The position numbers and the translations under genes are program-made. From an uncultured Oscillospiraceae bacterium (lineage in GTDB: Bacteria; Bacillota; Clostridia; Oscillospirales; Acutalibacteraceae): a stretch of 38,920 nucleotides of DNA. The stretch lies in the NCBI GenBank assembly GCA_910587835.1, contig CAJUNQ010000115.1, positions 1-38,920 on the forward strand. Reading direction: 5' to 3'. Below, piece after piece: positions 1 through 8,897 of this stretch. Position 1 is the first letter of the stretch; each line of letters starts with the position of its first letter. A model generated the notes under the pieces. That model was not told the origin of the DNA and ran no database searches. It saw only the letters and a program-made list of their open reading frames with translations.

Positions 1-1
1 C

Positions 2-32
2 TCAAAATTTGCGTTGCATAAACAAAGAAAAG
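2..32 (+). repeat. Diverged copy 1 of the cargo-border repeat
   Basis: This copy begins TCAAAATTTGCG and ends TAAACAAAGAAAAG, which matches the repeat at 1591-1620 except for two substitutions and one extra base in the middle. It lies about 95 bp upstream of the first integrase start, the same relative place as the copy at 18541-18570 before the second integrase. The conserved position suggests a backbone site rather than random similarity. Confidence 0.6.
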
Positions 33-126
33 GGTTTTGGACGAAACCAGAAAAAGTAAGAAAAATGTCAGTGGACATTGGCGGGGATTATGTGGTAATG
101 TTGGTGTCAAGAAAGGGGGCCAAGAT

Positions 127-1275
127 ATGGCAAAACGCAGAGCAAATGGCGAGGGTAACATACGCAAACGCAAGGATGGTCGCTGGGAGGGGCGGTACAC
201 CGCTGGCCGTGACCCTGAGTCAGGCAAGGTGATTTACAGGAACGTGCTGGGCAAAACGCAAGCAGAGGTCAAGGAAAAACTTGCCCGGGCCATCGAGGAT
301 AGCAAAGGTTTGGACGTGGTCAAAGCCGGTCAGTACACGGTAGGGCGGTGGATGGACGTATGGTTTGAGAACTACGCCAAAATCAAGGTGCGCCCATCAT
401 CGTACAAAACCTACAAGGGTTATATTGAAAATCACATCAAGCCAAGCATTGGCAAGATACCGCTCAGCAAGCTGACTACCCTGGAAGTGCAGGCACTTTA
501 CAGAAAGCTGCTGACCAGCGGTAGAGTAGAGCGGACAGAGTCCAAGCAGCAACCCAAAGGTCTGAGTGCCAAGACGGTGCGCAATATAAACCAGGTGATT
601 TCGTCCGCAATGGAACTTGCCAAAAGCCAGAAACTTATCTTAAGCAATCCCACAGACGGTTGTGCCCTACCAAAGGTTGAACACAAGGAGATGAAAACAC
701 TGACCGCTGACCAGTTGGCCGCGTTCTTCCGTGAGGCCAAGAACAGCGGTATGTTCGAGATGTACTACCTGGAACTGGCGACGGGGCTGCGCAGGGGAGA
801 GCTGCTAGGGCTGAAGCGGGGCGATATCAACCTGGAAACAGGTGCCATTCAGATAAAACGCCAAGTAGCACGGATCGATGGGGAAGTGGTGGAGGCTCCA
901 TTAAAGACAAAAAATTCCTACCGAACCCTGTCCATTGGGGCAGATGCGGTAGAAATTCTCAAAGAACAGAGGAGCAAAGTAGCCGGTGAGTATGTGTTCC
1001 CATCGTCCAACGGCGGGCCAATCTCGCCGGATAGTGTCCTTCATATGCTACATCGGGTACTTGAGAGAGCTGGACTACCCAAGATACGGTTTCACGACCT
1101 TCGCCACACATTTTCAACATTGGTATTACAAAATGGTGTAGACATCAAAACAGTTTCCGGGATGCTGGGCCACTACTCCGCTGGATTCACTCTGGACACC
1201 TACGCCCATGTCACCACCGCCGCACAGAAAGAAGCCGCCAAGACGATGGGCAGCTTACTCTCCGGCCGTATTTAG
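127..1275 (+). CDS. Tyrosine integrase of the left-hand (partial) element
   Basis: This is a 382-residue site-specific tyrosine recombinase that integrates and excises its element at a tRNA gene. It has the N-terminal arm-binding region typical of Tn916/phage integrases (residues 1-60), a SAM-like core-binding domain (about 65-180) and a catalytic domain with the full set R222, H323-x-x-R326, H349 and Y359. I chose ATG 127 because an AAAGGGGG ribosome site sits just upstream. The frame is open further upstream, but that region lacks a better start. The protein is roughly 95% identical to the integrase at 18665-19813, with many silent differences, so they are diverged relatives and not a fresh duplication. 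It lies about 105 bp from its attachment core at 1382. The rest of its element is outside the window. Confidence 0.95.
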   Translation: MAKRRANGEGNIRKRKDGRWEGRYTAGRDPESGKVIYRNVLGKTQAEVKEKLARAIEDSKGLDVVKAGQYTVGRWMDVWFENYAKIKVRPSSYKTYKGYIENHIKPSIGKIPLSKLTTLEVQALYRKLLTSGRVERTESKQQPKGLSAKTVRNINQVISSAMELAKSQKLILSNPTDGCALPKVEHKEMKTLTADQLAAFFREAKNSGMFEMYYLELATGLRRGELLGLKRGDINLETGAIQIKRQVARIDGEVVEAPLKTKNSYRTLSIGADAVEILKEQRSKVAGEYVFPSSNGGPISPDSVLHMLHRVLERAGLPKIRFHDLRHTFSTLVLQNGVDIKTVSGMLGHYSAGFTLDTYAHVTTAAQKEAAKTMGSLLSGRI

Positions 1276-1297
1276 AAGTACTCGGTCGTTTCCCCGT

Positions 1298-1318
1298 ATG
1301 GGTCAGCGAATGGGTCAG
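1298..1318 (+). promoter_or_regulatory. Paired ATGGGTCAG repeats, putative integrase arm sites (left element)
   Basis: ATGGGTCAG occurs at 1298-1306 and 1310-1318, exactly 12 bp apart, between the integrase stop codon and the attachment core. The same pair with the same spacing occurs at 19836-19856 and, slightly changed, at 1532-1552. Direct repeats at element ends are what tyrosine integrases of the Tn916/lambda type bind with their N-terminal domain. The binding itself is inferred. Confidence 0.5.
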
Positions 1319-1352
1319 ACAAGGGAAACTAAGGAAAATATAAAAGAGAATC

Positions 1353-1376
1353 CCCGGAAACCCTTGAGTTTCCGGG
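1353..1376 (+). terminator. Hairpin after the left integrase
   Basis: CCCGGAAAC (1353-1361) pairs with GTTTCCGGG (1368-1376) across a 6-base loop. It is followed by an A-rich and not a T-rich tract on this strand, so it may terminate transcription or simply be conserved element-end structure. An equivalent hairpin follows the second integrase at 19891-19916. Confidence 0.5.
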
Positions 1377-1381
1377 AAAAT

Positions 1382-1498
<117 letters not shown>

Positions 1499-1531
1499 TG
1501 CCCCTATCCGTTCCACTGAGTTTTTTCGGTT

Positions 1532-1552
1532 CTGGGTCAGAAAATGGGTCAA
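1532..1552 (+). promoter_or_regulatory. Paired arm-type repeats, left end of second element
   Basis: CTGGGTCAG at 1532-1540 and ATGGGTCAA at 1544-1552 have the same 12-bp spacing and orientation as the pairs at 1298-1318 and 19836-19856. Their presence at both ends of the 18.5-kb element fits arm-type integrase binding sites. Confidence 0.5.
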
Positions 1553-1590
1553 ACACAGCGTGTGGAGGGGTAGGAGTGGGGGAGACTACA

Positions 1591-1619
1591 TCAAAATTTG
1601 CGCCGCTAAACAAAGAAAA
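1591..1619 (+). repeat. Left border repeat of the cargo
   Basis: The last 23 bp (1597-1619, starting TTTGCGCCGC and ending CAAAGAAAA) are identical to 14721-14743 in the same orientation. Everything between the two copies is cargo with higher GC than the mobility genes. The bases before 1597 (TCAAAA) also match the copy at the window start. Confidence 0.85.
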
Positions 1620-1725
1620 GCTCCATCCGGTCCTGAGATTCGATTACGGTAGCCTGCTCATTGAGTTTTCAGATCACTTCCAGGCAGACCTCGTCCTGCT
1701 CCAATTTTCCAAAATATGCCTCCTG

Positions 1726-3006
1726 TCATTTGCACCGCTCGGTCATAATAGACAATATCGTCTGGTCCGTCTGCCGCATTCCCTGCTGAGCTAAAAGGCC
1801 TACATTCGCGATCGTATCATCCACGCCTTTGGTCACGATGCCGTCGCCGCTTTTGAATTCCTGGCGGTTTTTATACATAGAGTAGCCTAATATCCCCGCG
1901 TCTACACTGGCGGCAATCTTGGCGGCGCAGGAGGGCTTTGCCCCATCGCAGATGGTTCCGCTGATGATAGCCACTGCGTTGACGATGGTGTGCGCTATGG
2001 CCTCGTAGCCGCCGTCCAGCAGATAGGCGATACCGGCCCCAGCCCCGACCCCGGCGCTGACCGCGCCGCAATAGGCCGAGAGACGGCCTATGCCGCTTTT
2101 CTGATGGATTGTCACCAGGTCGCTGACCAGCAGCGCCCGATACAGCTTTTCCTGGCTTGCCCCCAGGAACCTTGCGTACCGGACCACCGGCACGGAGGCG
2201 GTTATCCCCTGGTTGCCGGAGCCGGAGAGGATCACCACCGGTAGCTCGCACCCGCTCATCCGGGCGTCGCTCCCTGCGGCGGCCCAGGCTTTCGCCTCGG
2301 TCTTGATGTCCCCGGGGTACTCCACCAGCAGAACGGAGCCAATATTGGCGCCCCAGTTATTTTTCAGCCCTTCCGCCGCGATAGCCGTGTTGCAGTCGAT
2401 CTGCCGCTGTAGTAGCGGTGCGATATCCCCAAGCTCCGCCGTGTTCGCAAACTCCAGAATATCCGCCACATTCAGCACGCTCTTGTCCGTCAGGCTGTCC
2501 TCGGCGGAATCTGTCACCGGCTTTTCCAACAGGACTTCGCCGTTCTTTTCTTCTCTAACGATATTGCTGTGGCTGTTGGCGATATGTACACAGGCGGAAT
2601 GCTCCCCAGCCCAGCCGGTGAGCCGGATGTCCAGCATCCGGGGGGTGTCGGCACAGACTATCTCAATGGGGGTATCCTGACAATAGGACGCGATTGCCCC
2701 GTGCCGCTCCGCCGGAACAGAGGAGATGACCTGCAGGATCTTCTCAGCGTCACCTGCCGCTATCCCCGCCGCAATAGCCGCGGAGATGCCCTTTAGCCCT
2801 CCGGTGTTGGGGACGACCACGCTTTTCACATTTTTGATGATATTGCCAGAGACCTCCGCCCGTATCCTTTCCGGCCAGACTCCTAGGATATCCCGGAGCC
2901 GGGCAGCGGCATAGGCTAGGGCGATGGGCTCCGTACAGCCTGTGGCGGGGACCAGTTCTTCCCTTAAAATGGACAGATACGCCTTTGTGGTTTCGGTAGT
3001 CAACAT
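1726..3006 (-). CDS. cyuA: L-cysteine desulfidase (UPF0597/CyuA family)
   Basis: A 426-residue cytoplasmic enzyme of the family that splits L-cysteine into pyruvate, ammonia and sulfide, related to the alpha part of iron-sulfur L-serine dehydratases. The sequence has the N-terminal GCTEP motif (C24) and three further cysteines at 313, 353 and 360. The 40- and 7-residue spacings of these match the cluster-binding cysteines I recall for the characterised archaeal enzyme, so an oxygen-sensitive [4Fe-4S] site is expected. Glycine-rich stretches such as SGSGNQG and GVGAGAG are also family traits. It is the last gene of a minus-strand operon after the M16 peptidase and the YitT-like protein, with 15 bp to the latter. 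Serine or another beta-substituted amino acid as substrate cannot be excluded. Confidence 0.88.
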   Translation of the reverse strand: MLTTETTKAYLSILREELVPATGCTEPIALAYAAARLRDILGVWPERIRAEVSGNIIKNVKSVVVPNTGGLKGISAAIAAGIAAGDAEKILQVISSVPAERHGAIASYCQDTPIEIVCADTPRMLDIRLTGWAGEHSACVHIANSHSNIVREEKNGEVLLEKPVTDSAEDSLTDKSVLNVADILEFANTAELGDIAPLLQRQIDCNTAIAAEGLKNNWGANIGSVLLVEYPGDIKTEAKAWAAAGSDARMSGCELPVVILSGSGNQGITASVPVVRYARFLGASQEKLYRALLVSDLVTIHQKSGIGRLSAYCGAVSAGVGAGAGIAYLLDGGYEAIAHTIVNAVAIISGTICDGAKPSCAAKIAASVDAGILGYSMYKNRQEFKSGDGIVTKGVDDTIANVGLLAQQGMRQTDQTILSIMTERCK

Positions 3007-3021
3007 AAATTTTACCTCCTT

Positions 3022-3921
3022 TTATCGGGCGGGGATTTCGGGCGGCTCCACATAGACCCGTTCGCTGGAAAAGCCCTGCCCCCGAACCTCCTTGATCTGT
3101 GTGATGGTCAGGAACGCGTTAGGGTCAACGGATTGTATCAGCGACTGTGCGGCATAGAGCTTCCTGGGCGGGATCACGCACAGCACACCGCGCTGAGGTG
3201 ACCTTGTCCTGCCGGTTTCGATTTGAACCATAGTGATACCGGCCTGCAGCCTTGTCAGGCATTTCTGCCGTATCTCCTCGTACCGGCTGGAAATCACAAA
3301 GAGCTGTATCTGTGACTGCCCTAAAAGCATCACCTTGTCCAGCACAATCGTCTCTACCACCAGCAGCACAACGCCGTACAGGATTTGCTCCGGGTCAGAG
3401 AACACAGCCTGCGCGCCCATGATGACAATATCCGTCAGGTAGACCGCCACGGAGACCGGGATATGTGTCCACTTATGCAGTACCAGATTGACCACATCCG
3501 TGCCGCCGGTGGAGGAGCCCACCCGCATCACCAGCCCCACGGCTATCCCCACCAGCCCGCCGCCCAGCAGGGCCGACAGCAACGGGTCGGCAGTCAGTCC
3601 TTCGATACCCGGCACCCTCTGGGCCGCGCCCAGGAAGATGGGGTAGAGCAAGGAGCTGGCCACCGTAGCCAAAACGAACCTCCATCCCAGCACCGCCCAG
3701 CCCAGCGCCAGGGCCAGCAGGTTCACGCATAAAACAATCAGGGCGGTGTCCAGCGGGATGAACCTTGCCAGAACCACCCCAACGCCCGTGGCCCCGCCCA
3801 TGATGACGCCGCTGGGCAGGATGAATGCCGCCACGGCGAACCCCAGCAGCATATTCCCGGCTATGATCGCAAAGCCAACCTCCGACGCTTTTTTCAAGCG
3901 CTTCCGATCAAGCCTTCTCAT
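3022..3921 (-). CDS. YitT family membrane protein
   Basis: A 299-residue protein with five to six hydrophobic segments in the first 200 residues (for example about 15-35, 50-75, 80-100, 115-130 and 170-190) and a soluble C-terminal domain of the DUF2179 type. This is the standard architecture and length of the YitT/DUF161 family, whose members are often annotated as membrane transporters of unknown substrate. It starts one base after the stop of the M16 peptidase gene and precedes the cysteine desulfidase, so the three are almost certainly co-transcribed. A role in moving an amino acid or peptide product is a guess from context only. Confidence 0.88.
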   Translation of the reverse strand: MRRLDRKRLKKASEVGFAIIAGNMLLGFAVAAFILPSGVIMGGATGVGVVLARFIPLDTALIVLCVNLLALALGWAVLGWRFVLATVASSLLYPIFLGAAQRVPGIEGLTADPLLSALLGGGLVGIAVGLVMRVGSSTGGTDVVNLVLHKWTHIPVSVAVYLTDIVIMGAQAVFSDPEQILYGVVLLVVETIVLDKVMLLGQSQIQLFVISSRYEEIRQKCLTRLQAGITMVQIETGRTRSPQRGVLCVIPPRKLYAAQSLIQSVDPNAFLTITQIKEVRGQGFSSERVYVEPPEIPAR

Positions 3922-3922
3922 A

Positions 3923-6814
3923 TCAGAGTACCACTATATTGTCCAGCCAACCGGCACAGGCGTCCACCTGCTGTCGGGAGCCGAGGACGCAGATGCTGCC
4001 CCGCGCTGTCAGGTCCTCCACGGGGCCGGCCAGAGCTTTCAGATCTTCCGGCACGGCGGCGAGCATCTCCCGGCGGACGCGGCACCGGTCCTCGTGGCTA
4101 ATCTGCCGCCAGTAGAGAGCGTCTGCCATCCGGCCCTTCATGCGGGCTGTCAGAAGCGGGTCGGACTCCGCCGCCGCGCCGGTGATCATGCCGGTCAGGT
4201 CTATGTCAATGCCTCTCAGAAAGTCCGAGGAGGCACGGTAGCAGTCCAGCGTCCGGGCGGCGCTGGGGTCGCGGAAGGAGTAGAATCCAGCAAAGCCTGT
4301 GTCACGCAAAACCATTCCCGTGCCGTAGGCCCCGCCTTGGACCCGTACCGTGTTCCAAAGGTGGGCAAGGGAGACGGTACGTCCCATGACCTTCGCCGAG
4401 CCGCTTCCGGTTCCCTGGAAAACGCCGCCCAGAGCCGCGTATGATACGCCGGATGGGATCACAAACCCCTCCCGACGGGGTTCCCAGGGCAGAACGGCCC
4501 CCGTGCAGGGCAGGGCAAAGCTGCCCTGCGGCAGGCTGGACGAAAGCAGTCGGGTGACAGTTTTGGCAGAAGCTTCATTCCCGGCAGTGACGCTGACCGT
4601 CATGCGTGCGCGGCAGAAAATGCGCTGGGCCAGAGATATAAGATCCTGCGCCAAAGCAGGAAAGCGGGCGGGGAAGTTCTGCTCCAGTTCCGTGAGCCAC
4701 CGCAGGAAGGTGATGCCCGACGCCTGCTCCTGGACGGCACCCTCGGCGGTTGAGCAGGCCAGGACCCTGGACATGGCGGCGCTGTGTCCTGCCGTGACCA
4801 TCTGCTCCGCCATCGCCGCCCGCCGCTGGCGCAGGAAGGTGAGCGCCTGCTGGGAGTTCTCCCACTGCTGTCCAACTAAAAACTCTGTCAGGAGGGACAG
4901 GGCTTTTTCCAGTTTCGCGTCCAGAATACTGCAGGAAACGCACAGGAATGTCCGGCAGCGGTCCGGGGCGTTTTGCCGCCCATACGCTTCTACCGTGAAC
5001 CAGATATTCCCGAACAGGGAGCGCATCTCCCGGCTCAGGTCTGCCAGACTGTACTTAGCCGTATCCAGACAGCCGAACAACTGGGCCATAAAGGATGCCT
5101 TAGCCAGTTCCTCTGGGGACAAGTCATCCAGCGCGAAATAGAGATTGCAATAGGTGATACCATTGGTGGGCAGCCGATGGCGGAGGAGCGCTATGCTGTC
5201 GGCGGTTTCTTCCTCTATAGGCAGCTTTTCCGGCTCCGCGGGGATCTGGTCAAGGCGAAGCCTGGGGATGGACGCCAGCTGCTCCGGCGTGTCCGGCATG
5301 TTCTGCCAGGCGGCGATAGCTTCCTGGAAGCGATGGACGCCGGCGGCTTCCTCGGTTCCCCAGCTGGATCGGACGGCACTGAGTCGAGCTGTCTCCTGGG
5401 CCTGGCGCTCCTGGCCTATGGTGTGGGAGGGCAGTGCAAGGATTCGGCAGTGATGGGGGTTCTCTAAAATGAGCTGCTTTAGAAGCTCCTCAAAATAGCC
5501 TGTCCCGCACTTGTCCCGCAAGCCGTCAAAGAGCGTACCGACGCTGAGATTTGCCGCAGGGTCGCCGCCGTAGAGCCAGCTCTCCATCACCTGGAAGCAG
5601 AGCATAAGCCCCTGGGGCATCTGCCCATAGTCCCGCTGCCGGGCCTCAAACTCCAGATTGTCCAGCGCCGCCAGGACCCGCCGGTGATCCAGCCCCTCCC
5701 GGGACAGCCGCTCCAGCTCATCCCGAAGGGCGGAGGACACCTCCTCGGACTTGTCCTCGGCAATGTCCCTGGCCTCCAGCAGGAGCCAGGGCTGCTGTAC
5801 GCCGTCGTGAAGCTCTAAGCGGACGTCCTGAGCCAGGCCGCTTTCCAGAAGATGCCGCTTCAGGGGGGCCTGGTTGTCCCCACATAGTACATCCGATAAG
5901 GCTTGCAGCGCCATTAACGTCTCCCTGTCCCGGAAGGTGCAGACAGCGTACCCATCTGCCAGCCGGGCGCGTCCCTCCAAGGATTCCTGTGCGGACAGCT
6001 CATAGCGTATAGCGGACAGGCCCGCCTCAACGGGCTTTTGCAGAGGTATCCCTTCCGGCGTGGGACAGCGCTCGTATGCACAGAGGTATTCACTGTCCAA
6101 AATCTCAAGAACCTGCGCGATATCTACGCTGCCGTCCAGGAATATATAGGAATTTGATGGGTGGTAGAGACGGCTGTGGGCGGCAGCGAAGGCTTCGTAG
6201 GTCAGCTCCGGGATATGCGCCGGGTCACCCCCAAAAACATAGCGGTAGCAGGTATCCGGGAACAGGCGGCGGGCCGCTTCCCGCTCCAGAAGGGCGTCCG
6301 GCGAGGAGAAGGCCCCCTTCATCTCGTTATACACCACGCCCTTGACGGAGAGCGCGCCGTCTTCGCCCAGCTCGTAGTGCCAGCCTTCCTGGCCGAAAAT
6401 CTCCGGCTTGGAGTGTAGCAGCGGGTGCAGTACCGCGTCCATGTAGACCCGCAGGAGATTGATAAAATCCTGGCCGTTCCGGCTGGATACAGGGTAGACA
6501 GTCCTGTCAGGGAAGGTCATGGCGTTGAGGAAGGTGTTCATGGAGCTTTTCATCAGCTCCACAAAGGGCTCCTTCACCGGGTAGCGTTTGGAGCCGCACA
6601 GGACGGAGTGCTCCAGGATATGGAACACGCCTGTGTCGTCCCAGGGCTGGGTCTGGAAGGCGATGGCGAAGGTCTTGTTTTCCTCCGCCCGCTCCAGCCA
6701 TACCAGCCGGGCGCCGGACTTTTGGTGCTCCATCTGCCAGAGGTCCGCCTCCAGCTCGTCAACACGTTGTTGATCTAGGACAATAAAACCTGAAAGGATA
6801 CTGTTCTTTTCCAT
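3923..6814 (-). CDS. M16C (presequence-protease-like) zinc metallopeptidase
   Basis: A 963-residue peptidase of the inverzincin family, close in size to PreP/falcilysin-type M16C enzymes that degrade short unfolded peptides inside a closed chamber. The inverted zinc motif HILEH gives H65, E68 and H69, and the third ligand is probably E143 in the segment reading QEGWHYE. The C-terminal half is the inactive partner domain, with an R/Y-containing stretch near residue 830 (VRVQGGAYGTG) as in the family. No signal peptide is visible, so it should be cytoplasmic. The start is supported by a strong AAGGAGG site. It leads the minus-strand operon with the YitT-like gene and the desulfidase, which suggests peptide breakdown feeding amino acid use. 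That is inference. Confidence 0.93.
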   Translation of the reverse strand: MEKNSILSGFIVLDQQRVDELEADLWQMEHQKSGARLVWLERAEENKTFAIAFQTQPWDDTGVFHILEHSVLCGSKRYPVKEPFVELMKSSMNTFLNAMTFPDRTVYPVSSRNGQDFINLLRVYMDAVLHPLLHSKPEIFGQEGWHYELGEDGALSVKGVVYNEMKGAFSSPDALLEREAARRLFPDTCYRYVFGGDPAHIPELTYEAFAAAHSRLYHPSNSYIFLDGSVDIAQVLEILDSEYLCAYERCPTPEGIPLQKPVEAGLSAIRYELSAQESLEGRARLADGYAVCTFRDRETLMALQALSDVLCGDNQAPLKRHLLESGLAQDVRLELHDGVQQPWLLLEARDIAEDKSEEVSSALRDELERLSREGLDHRRVLAALDNLEFEARQRDYGQMPQGLMLCFQVMESWLYGGDPAANLSVGTLFDGLRDKCGTGYFEELLKQLILENPHHCRILALPSHTIGQERQAQETARLSAVRSSWGTEEAAGVHRFQEAIAAWQNMPDTPEQLASIPRLRLDQIPAEPEKLPIEEETADSIALLRHRLPTNGITYCNLYFALDDLSPEELAKASFMAQLFGCLDTAKYSLADLSREMRSLFGNIWFTVEAYGRQNAPDRCRTFLCVSCSILDAKLEKALSLLTEFLVGQQWENSQQALTFLRQRRAAMAEQMVTAGHSAAMSRVLACSTAEGAVQEQASGITFLRWLTELEQNFPARFPALAQDLISLAQRIFCRARMTVSVTAGNEASAKTVTRLLSSSLPQGSFALPCTGAVLPWEPRREGFVIPSGVSYAALGGVFQGTGSGSAKVMGRTVSLAHLWNTVRVQGGAYGTGMVLRDTGFAGFYSFRDPSAARTLDCYRASSDFLRGIDIDLTGMITGAAAESDPLLTARMKGRMADALYWRQISHEDRCRVRREMLAAVPEDLKALAGPVEDLTARGSICVLGSRQQVDACAGWLDNIVVL

Positions 6815-6867
6815 AATAGCCTCCTTGTAGTGAGTTCCTTTTTGTTCGATCCGGCTTAGGTGCCAAT

Positions 6868-6896
6868 ATTATAGGAGCTTTTCTCCTCTGGCGCAA
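6868..6896 (-). promoter_or_regulatory. Promoter for the M16-YitT-desulfidase operon
   Basis: On the minus strand a consensus TATAAT (6873 to 6868) lies 17 bp downstream of a weak TTGCGC -35 element (6896 to 6891), about 50 bp before the peptidase start at 6814. Confidence 0.55.
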
Positions 6897-7043
6897 GGTG
6901 CTATGCTTATTCTGTTCATTTTCCCGACCATTCTGTCCCCTTCGTCAAAACTCCCTGCTTTTTCATACCGGCTTTGGACTGGGACAGAGCGTCCGCTATC
7001 TGTACAGAATAGACCGTTTCCGGGGCGGAATGAGCAAGCAGTA

Positions 7044-7071
7044 TTGATTTTTTCGGAAAAAATGATATGGT
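7044..7071 (+). promoter_or_regulatory. Candidate promoter for the thioredoxin reductase operon
   Basis: TTGATT (7044-7049) and TATGGT (7066-7071) are 16 bp apart, about 35 bp upstream of the start at 7106. The match to consensus is moderate. Confidence 0.4.
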
Positions 7072-7105
7072 TGCATCATAGAAAAAGCTGGGAGGGGTAT
7101 GTCAA

Positions 7106-7966
7106 ATGTACGACCTGCTTATTATCGGCAGCGGGCCCGCCGGTGTTTCCGCCGCGCTGAGCGCAAAGGCGCGGGGCTTGGATTTCCTGTGGTTCGGCTC
7201 CAGACAGTTGAGCCCTAAAATTGCGAAAGCTGAGCGCGTTATGAACTATCCGGGGCTTCCGGCGGTCACCGGGCCAGAGATGCGGGAAGCCTTTTTGCGT
7301 CAAGTGGACAGCCTGGGCATTTCTGTTTTAGAGGAACGGGTCAATTCCATCTACGACATGGGCGGCTATTATACCGCCGTGGTCAACGACAAGATGTATG
7401 ACGGCAGGACTGTCATCCTGGCCCCGGGGGTATCTAACAGCCGTGAGATACCCGGCGAGAGCCGGTTGCTGGGGAAGGGGGTCAGCTATTGCGCCACCTG
7501 TGATGGGGAGCTGTACCGGGGCAAACGTATAGCGGTGGTCTGCACGGACCCGTCCTTGGAGGAAGAAGTGGAGTTTCTGGCCGGGCGTGCTTCGGACATG
7601 TTCCTGTGTACCAGCTATAAGGATTGCGGCGTCCACCGGGATAATGTGCGGCATACAGTGGGGTATCCCACGGAAATTTTGGGTAAGGACAGGGTTTCCG
7701 GCCTGATTTGCGGCGGCGAGACGGTAGCGGCGGACGGAGTCTTCTGCCTGCGTTCCTGCGTGGCCCCGTCGGCGCTGCTGCCGGGACTGGCGGCAGATGG
7801 CGGACACATCCAGGTGGACCGGGGACAGCGGACCAACCTGCCGGGGTGTTTTGCCGCCGGGGACTGCACGGGACGGCCTTATCAGTACGCAAAGGCGGTG
7901 GGCGAGGGCAACGTGGCTCTGCACAGCGTGGTGGAATACTTGAAAGAAATGGAGACGCATGAATGA
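7106..7966 (+). CDS. Flavin thioredoxin reductase lacking NADPH-binding motifs (FFTR/DTR-like)
   Basis: A 286-residue flavoprotein of the low-molecular-weight thioredoxin reductase family. The N-terminal FAD motif GSGPAG (residues 8-13), the redox-active C129-A-T-C132 and the C-terminal FAD-contact segment CFAAGDCTG are intact. The second nucleotide-binding motif is not: where NADPH-dependent enzymes have GGGDSA, this protein reads CTDPSLEEE, and the HRR motif that binds the NADPH phosphate is missing. This matches ferredoxin-dependent flavin thioredoxin reductases known from Clostridium and deeply rooted relatives, so ferredoxin is a plausible electron donor. A ribosome site GGGAGGGG precedes ATG 7106. 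The stop overlaps the next start (ATGA), and a thioredoxin follows two genes on, its likely substrate. Confidence 0.88.
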   Translation: MYDLLIIGSGPAGVSAALSAKARGLDFLWFGSRQLSPKIAKAERVMNYPGLPAVTGPEMREAFLRQVDSLGISVLEERVNSIYDMGGYYTAVVNDKMYDGRTVILAPGVSNSREIPGESRLLGKGVSYCATCDGELYRGKRIAVVCTDPSLEEEVEFLAGRASDMFLCTSYKDCGVHRDNVRHTVGYPTEILGKDRVSGLICGGETVAADGVFCLRSCVAPSALLPGLAADGGHIQVDRGQRTNLPGCFAAGDCTGRPYQYAKAVGEGNVALHSVVEYLKEMETHE

Positions 7967-8883
7967 AATCAAGAATATTGAAGGTAAAGGACTACCGGGA
8001 GGTGGACGTGAGGCCGCTGCTCAAGCCATTTGTGCCGGATGAGGCGGCGCTAGAGGCGGAGCTGAGACGGCTGACTAACCCATATATCCGCTGGGAACCC
8101 GGCGAGGTGGTTTCTGCCGGGGATCAGGTGGTGTGCCGGTTAGCTTCAGACTGCCCCAGGTACAATAAAGAGAAGGTTCGCTTCGTGGCAGGGAGCGGGA
8201 TGTTTCAAAGGGAGCTGGAAAATCTCTCCATCGGCATGAGGGTGGGCGAGACCCGGGAGGCCGGCCTGCCGGAGGGGAAGGTGTCCCTTACGCTGGCAGG
8301 GGTGATGAACCGCGTGGCGCTGGAACCCAGCGATGAGATGGTGGAGAAGCTGGAGCTGGACGGCGTTCATACTGTGGCGGAATACCGGGCCTACCTGCTG
8401 GAGCAGCAGAGGGAGGCCGCCTTCAGTCAGGACTCCTTTGAGGCGCTTAAGTGGCTCACCCGGGAGGTGATAAGCGGCTCGGAGTTTATCCTGTGCCGGG
8501 AGGACTGGGCCGAAACCATCAACCGGGAGCTGGACCGCTGCCGGACGCTGTGCCGCCAGGAGGGCATGACCCTGGAGGAAATGACGCCAGAGCAGTTCCA
8601 AGGCCGCATCCCGGTGAAAAGCTACCATGAGCTGGTAGCCATGCTCCAGTACGATGGCTGGGACAATCTCTGCCGCTATCTGCTGGGCTGCCGGTACGCC
8701 GAAACAGACGGCTTCCACTCCGGCGAGGCGGAGTATGAGGCGTTTATCGCGGACTATGCCAAAACCTGGCGTGTCTGTGCTGAAAACGCCCGGGAGGCCA
8801 ACCCATTTGAGAGCTTCATTTTTAACGAATACGCCGGGCACGCCTATACGGTGCTGAAAAACTATATCAGAGAATTTTATTAA
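7963..8883 (+). CDS. Trigger-factor-like FKBP/chaperone-domain protein
   Basis: A 306-residue protein that resembles the middle and C-terminal parts of trigger factor. Residues about 35-125 look like the FKBP-type isomerase domain (GSGMFQRELENLSIGMRVGET corresponds to the family's segment around the substrate pocket), and residues 130-306 look like the helical C-terminal chaperone arms. The N-terminal ribosome-docking domain with its FRK-type signature is absent, and no signal peptide is seen, so it should be a cytoplasmic chaperone not tied to the ribosome. Its start overlaps the thioredoxin reductase stop by 4 bp and thioredoxin follows 14 bp after its end, so the three proteins probably act together on disulfide or folding status. 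The sequence is diverged, and I cannot tell whether isomerase activity remains. Confidence 0.7.
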   Translation: MKSRILKVKDYREVDVRPLLKPFVPDEAALEAELRRLTNPYIRWEPGEVVSAGDQVVCRLASDCPRYNKEKVRFVAGSGMFQRELENLSIGMRVGETREAGLPEGKVSLTLAGVMNRVALEPSDEMVEKLELDGVHTVAEYRAYLLEQQREAAFSQDSFEALKWLTREVISGSEFILCREDWAETINRELDRCRTLCRQEGMTLEEMTPEQFQGRIPVKSYHELVAMLQYDGWDNLCRYLLGCRYAETDGFHSGEAEYEAFIADYAKTWRVCAENAREANPFESFIFNEYAGHAYTVLKNYIREFY

Positions 8884-8897
8884 GGGAGGAACCCATC

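Larger units (their letters stand above)
6815..7105. other. Divergent intergenic region with promoters for both cargo operons
   Basis: A 291-bp AT-richer gap between the divergently transcribed M16 peptidase and thioredoxin-reductase genes. I see candidate promoters for each side (separate entries) and no supported gene in the middle 100 bp. Confidence 0.6.

Noticed and set aside
14..232. 72-codon ORF overlapping the first integrase start, with a similar ORF at 18549-18770
   Set aside because: The similarity between the two copies follows from the conserved integrase DNA in another frame. There is no ribosome site and no recognisable protein.
3746..4444. 232-codon plus-strand ORF opposite the M16 peptidase, and similar long antisense ORFs in dnaE, galK and ABC genes
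   Set aside because: Long antisense frames are expected in GC-rich coding sequence. The sense proteins carry full family motifs.
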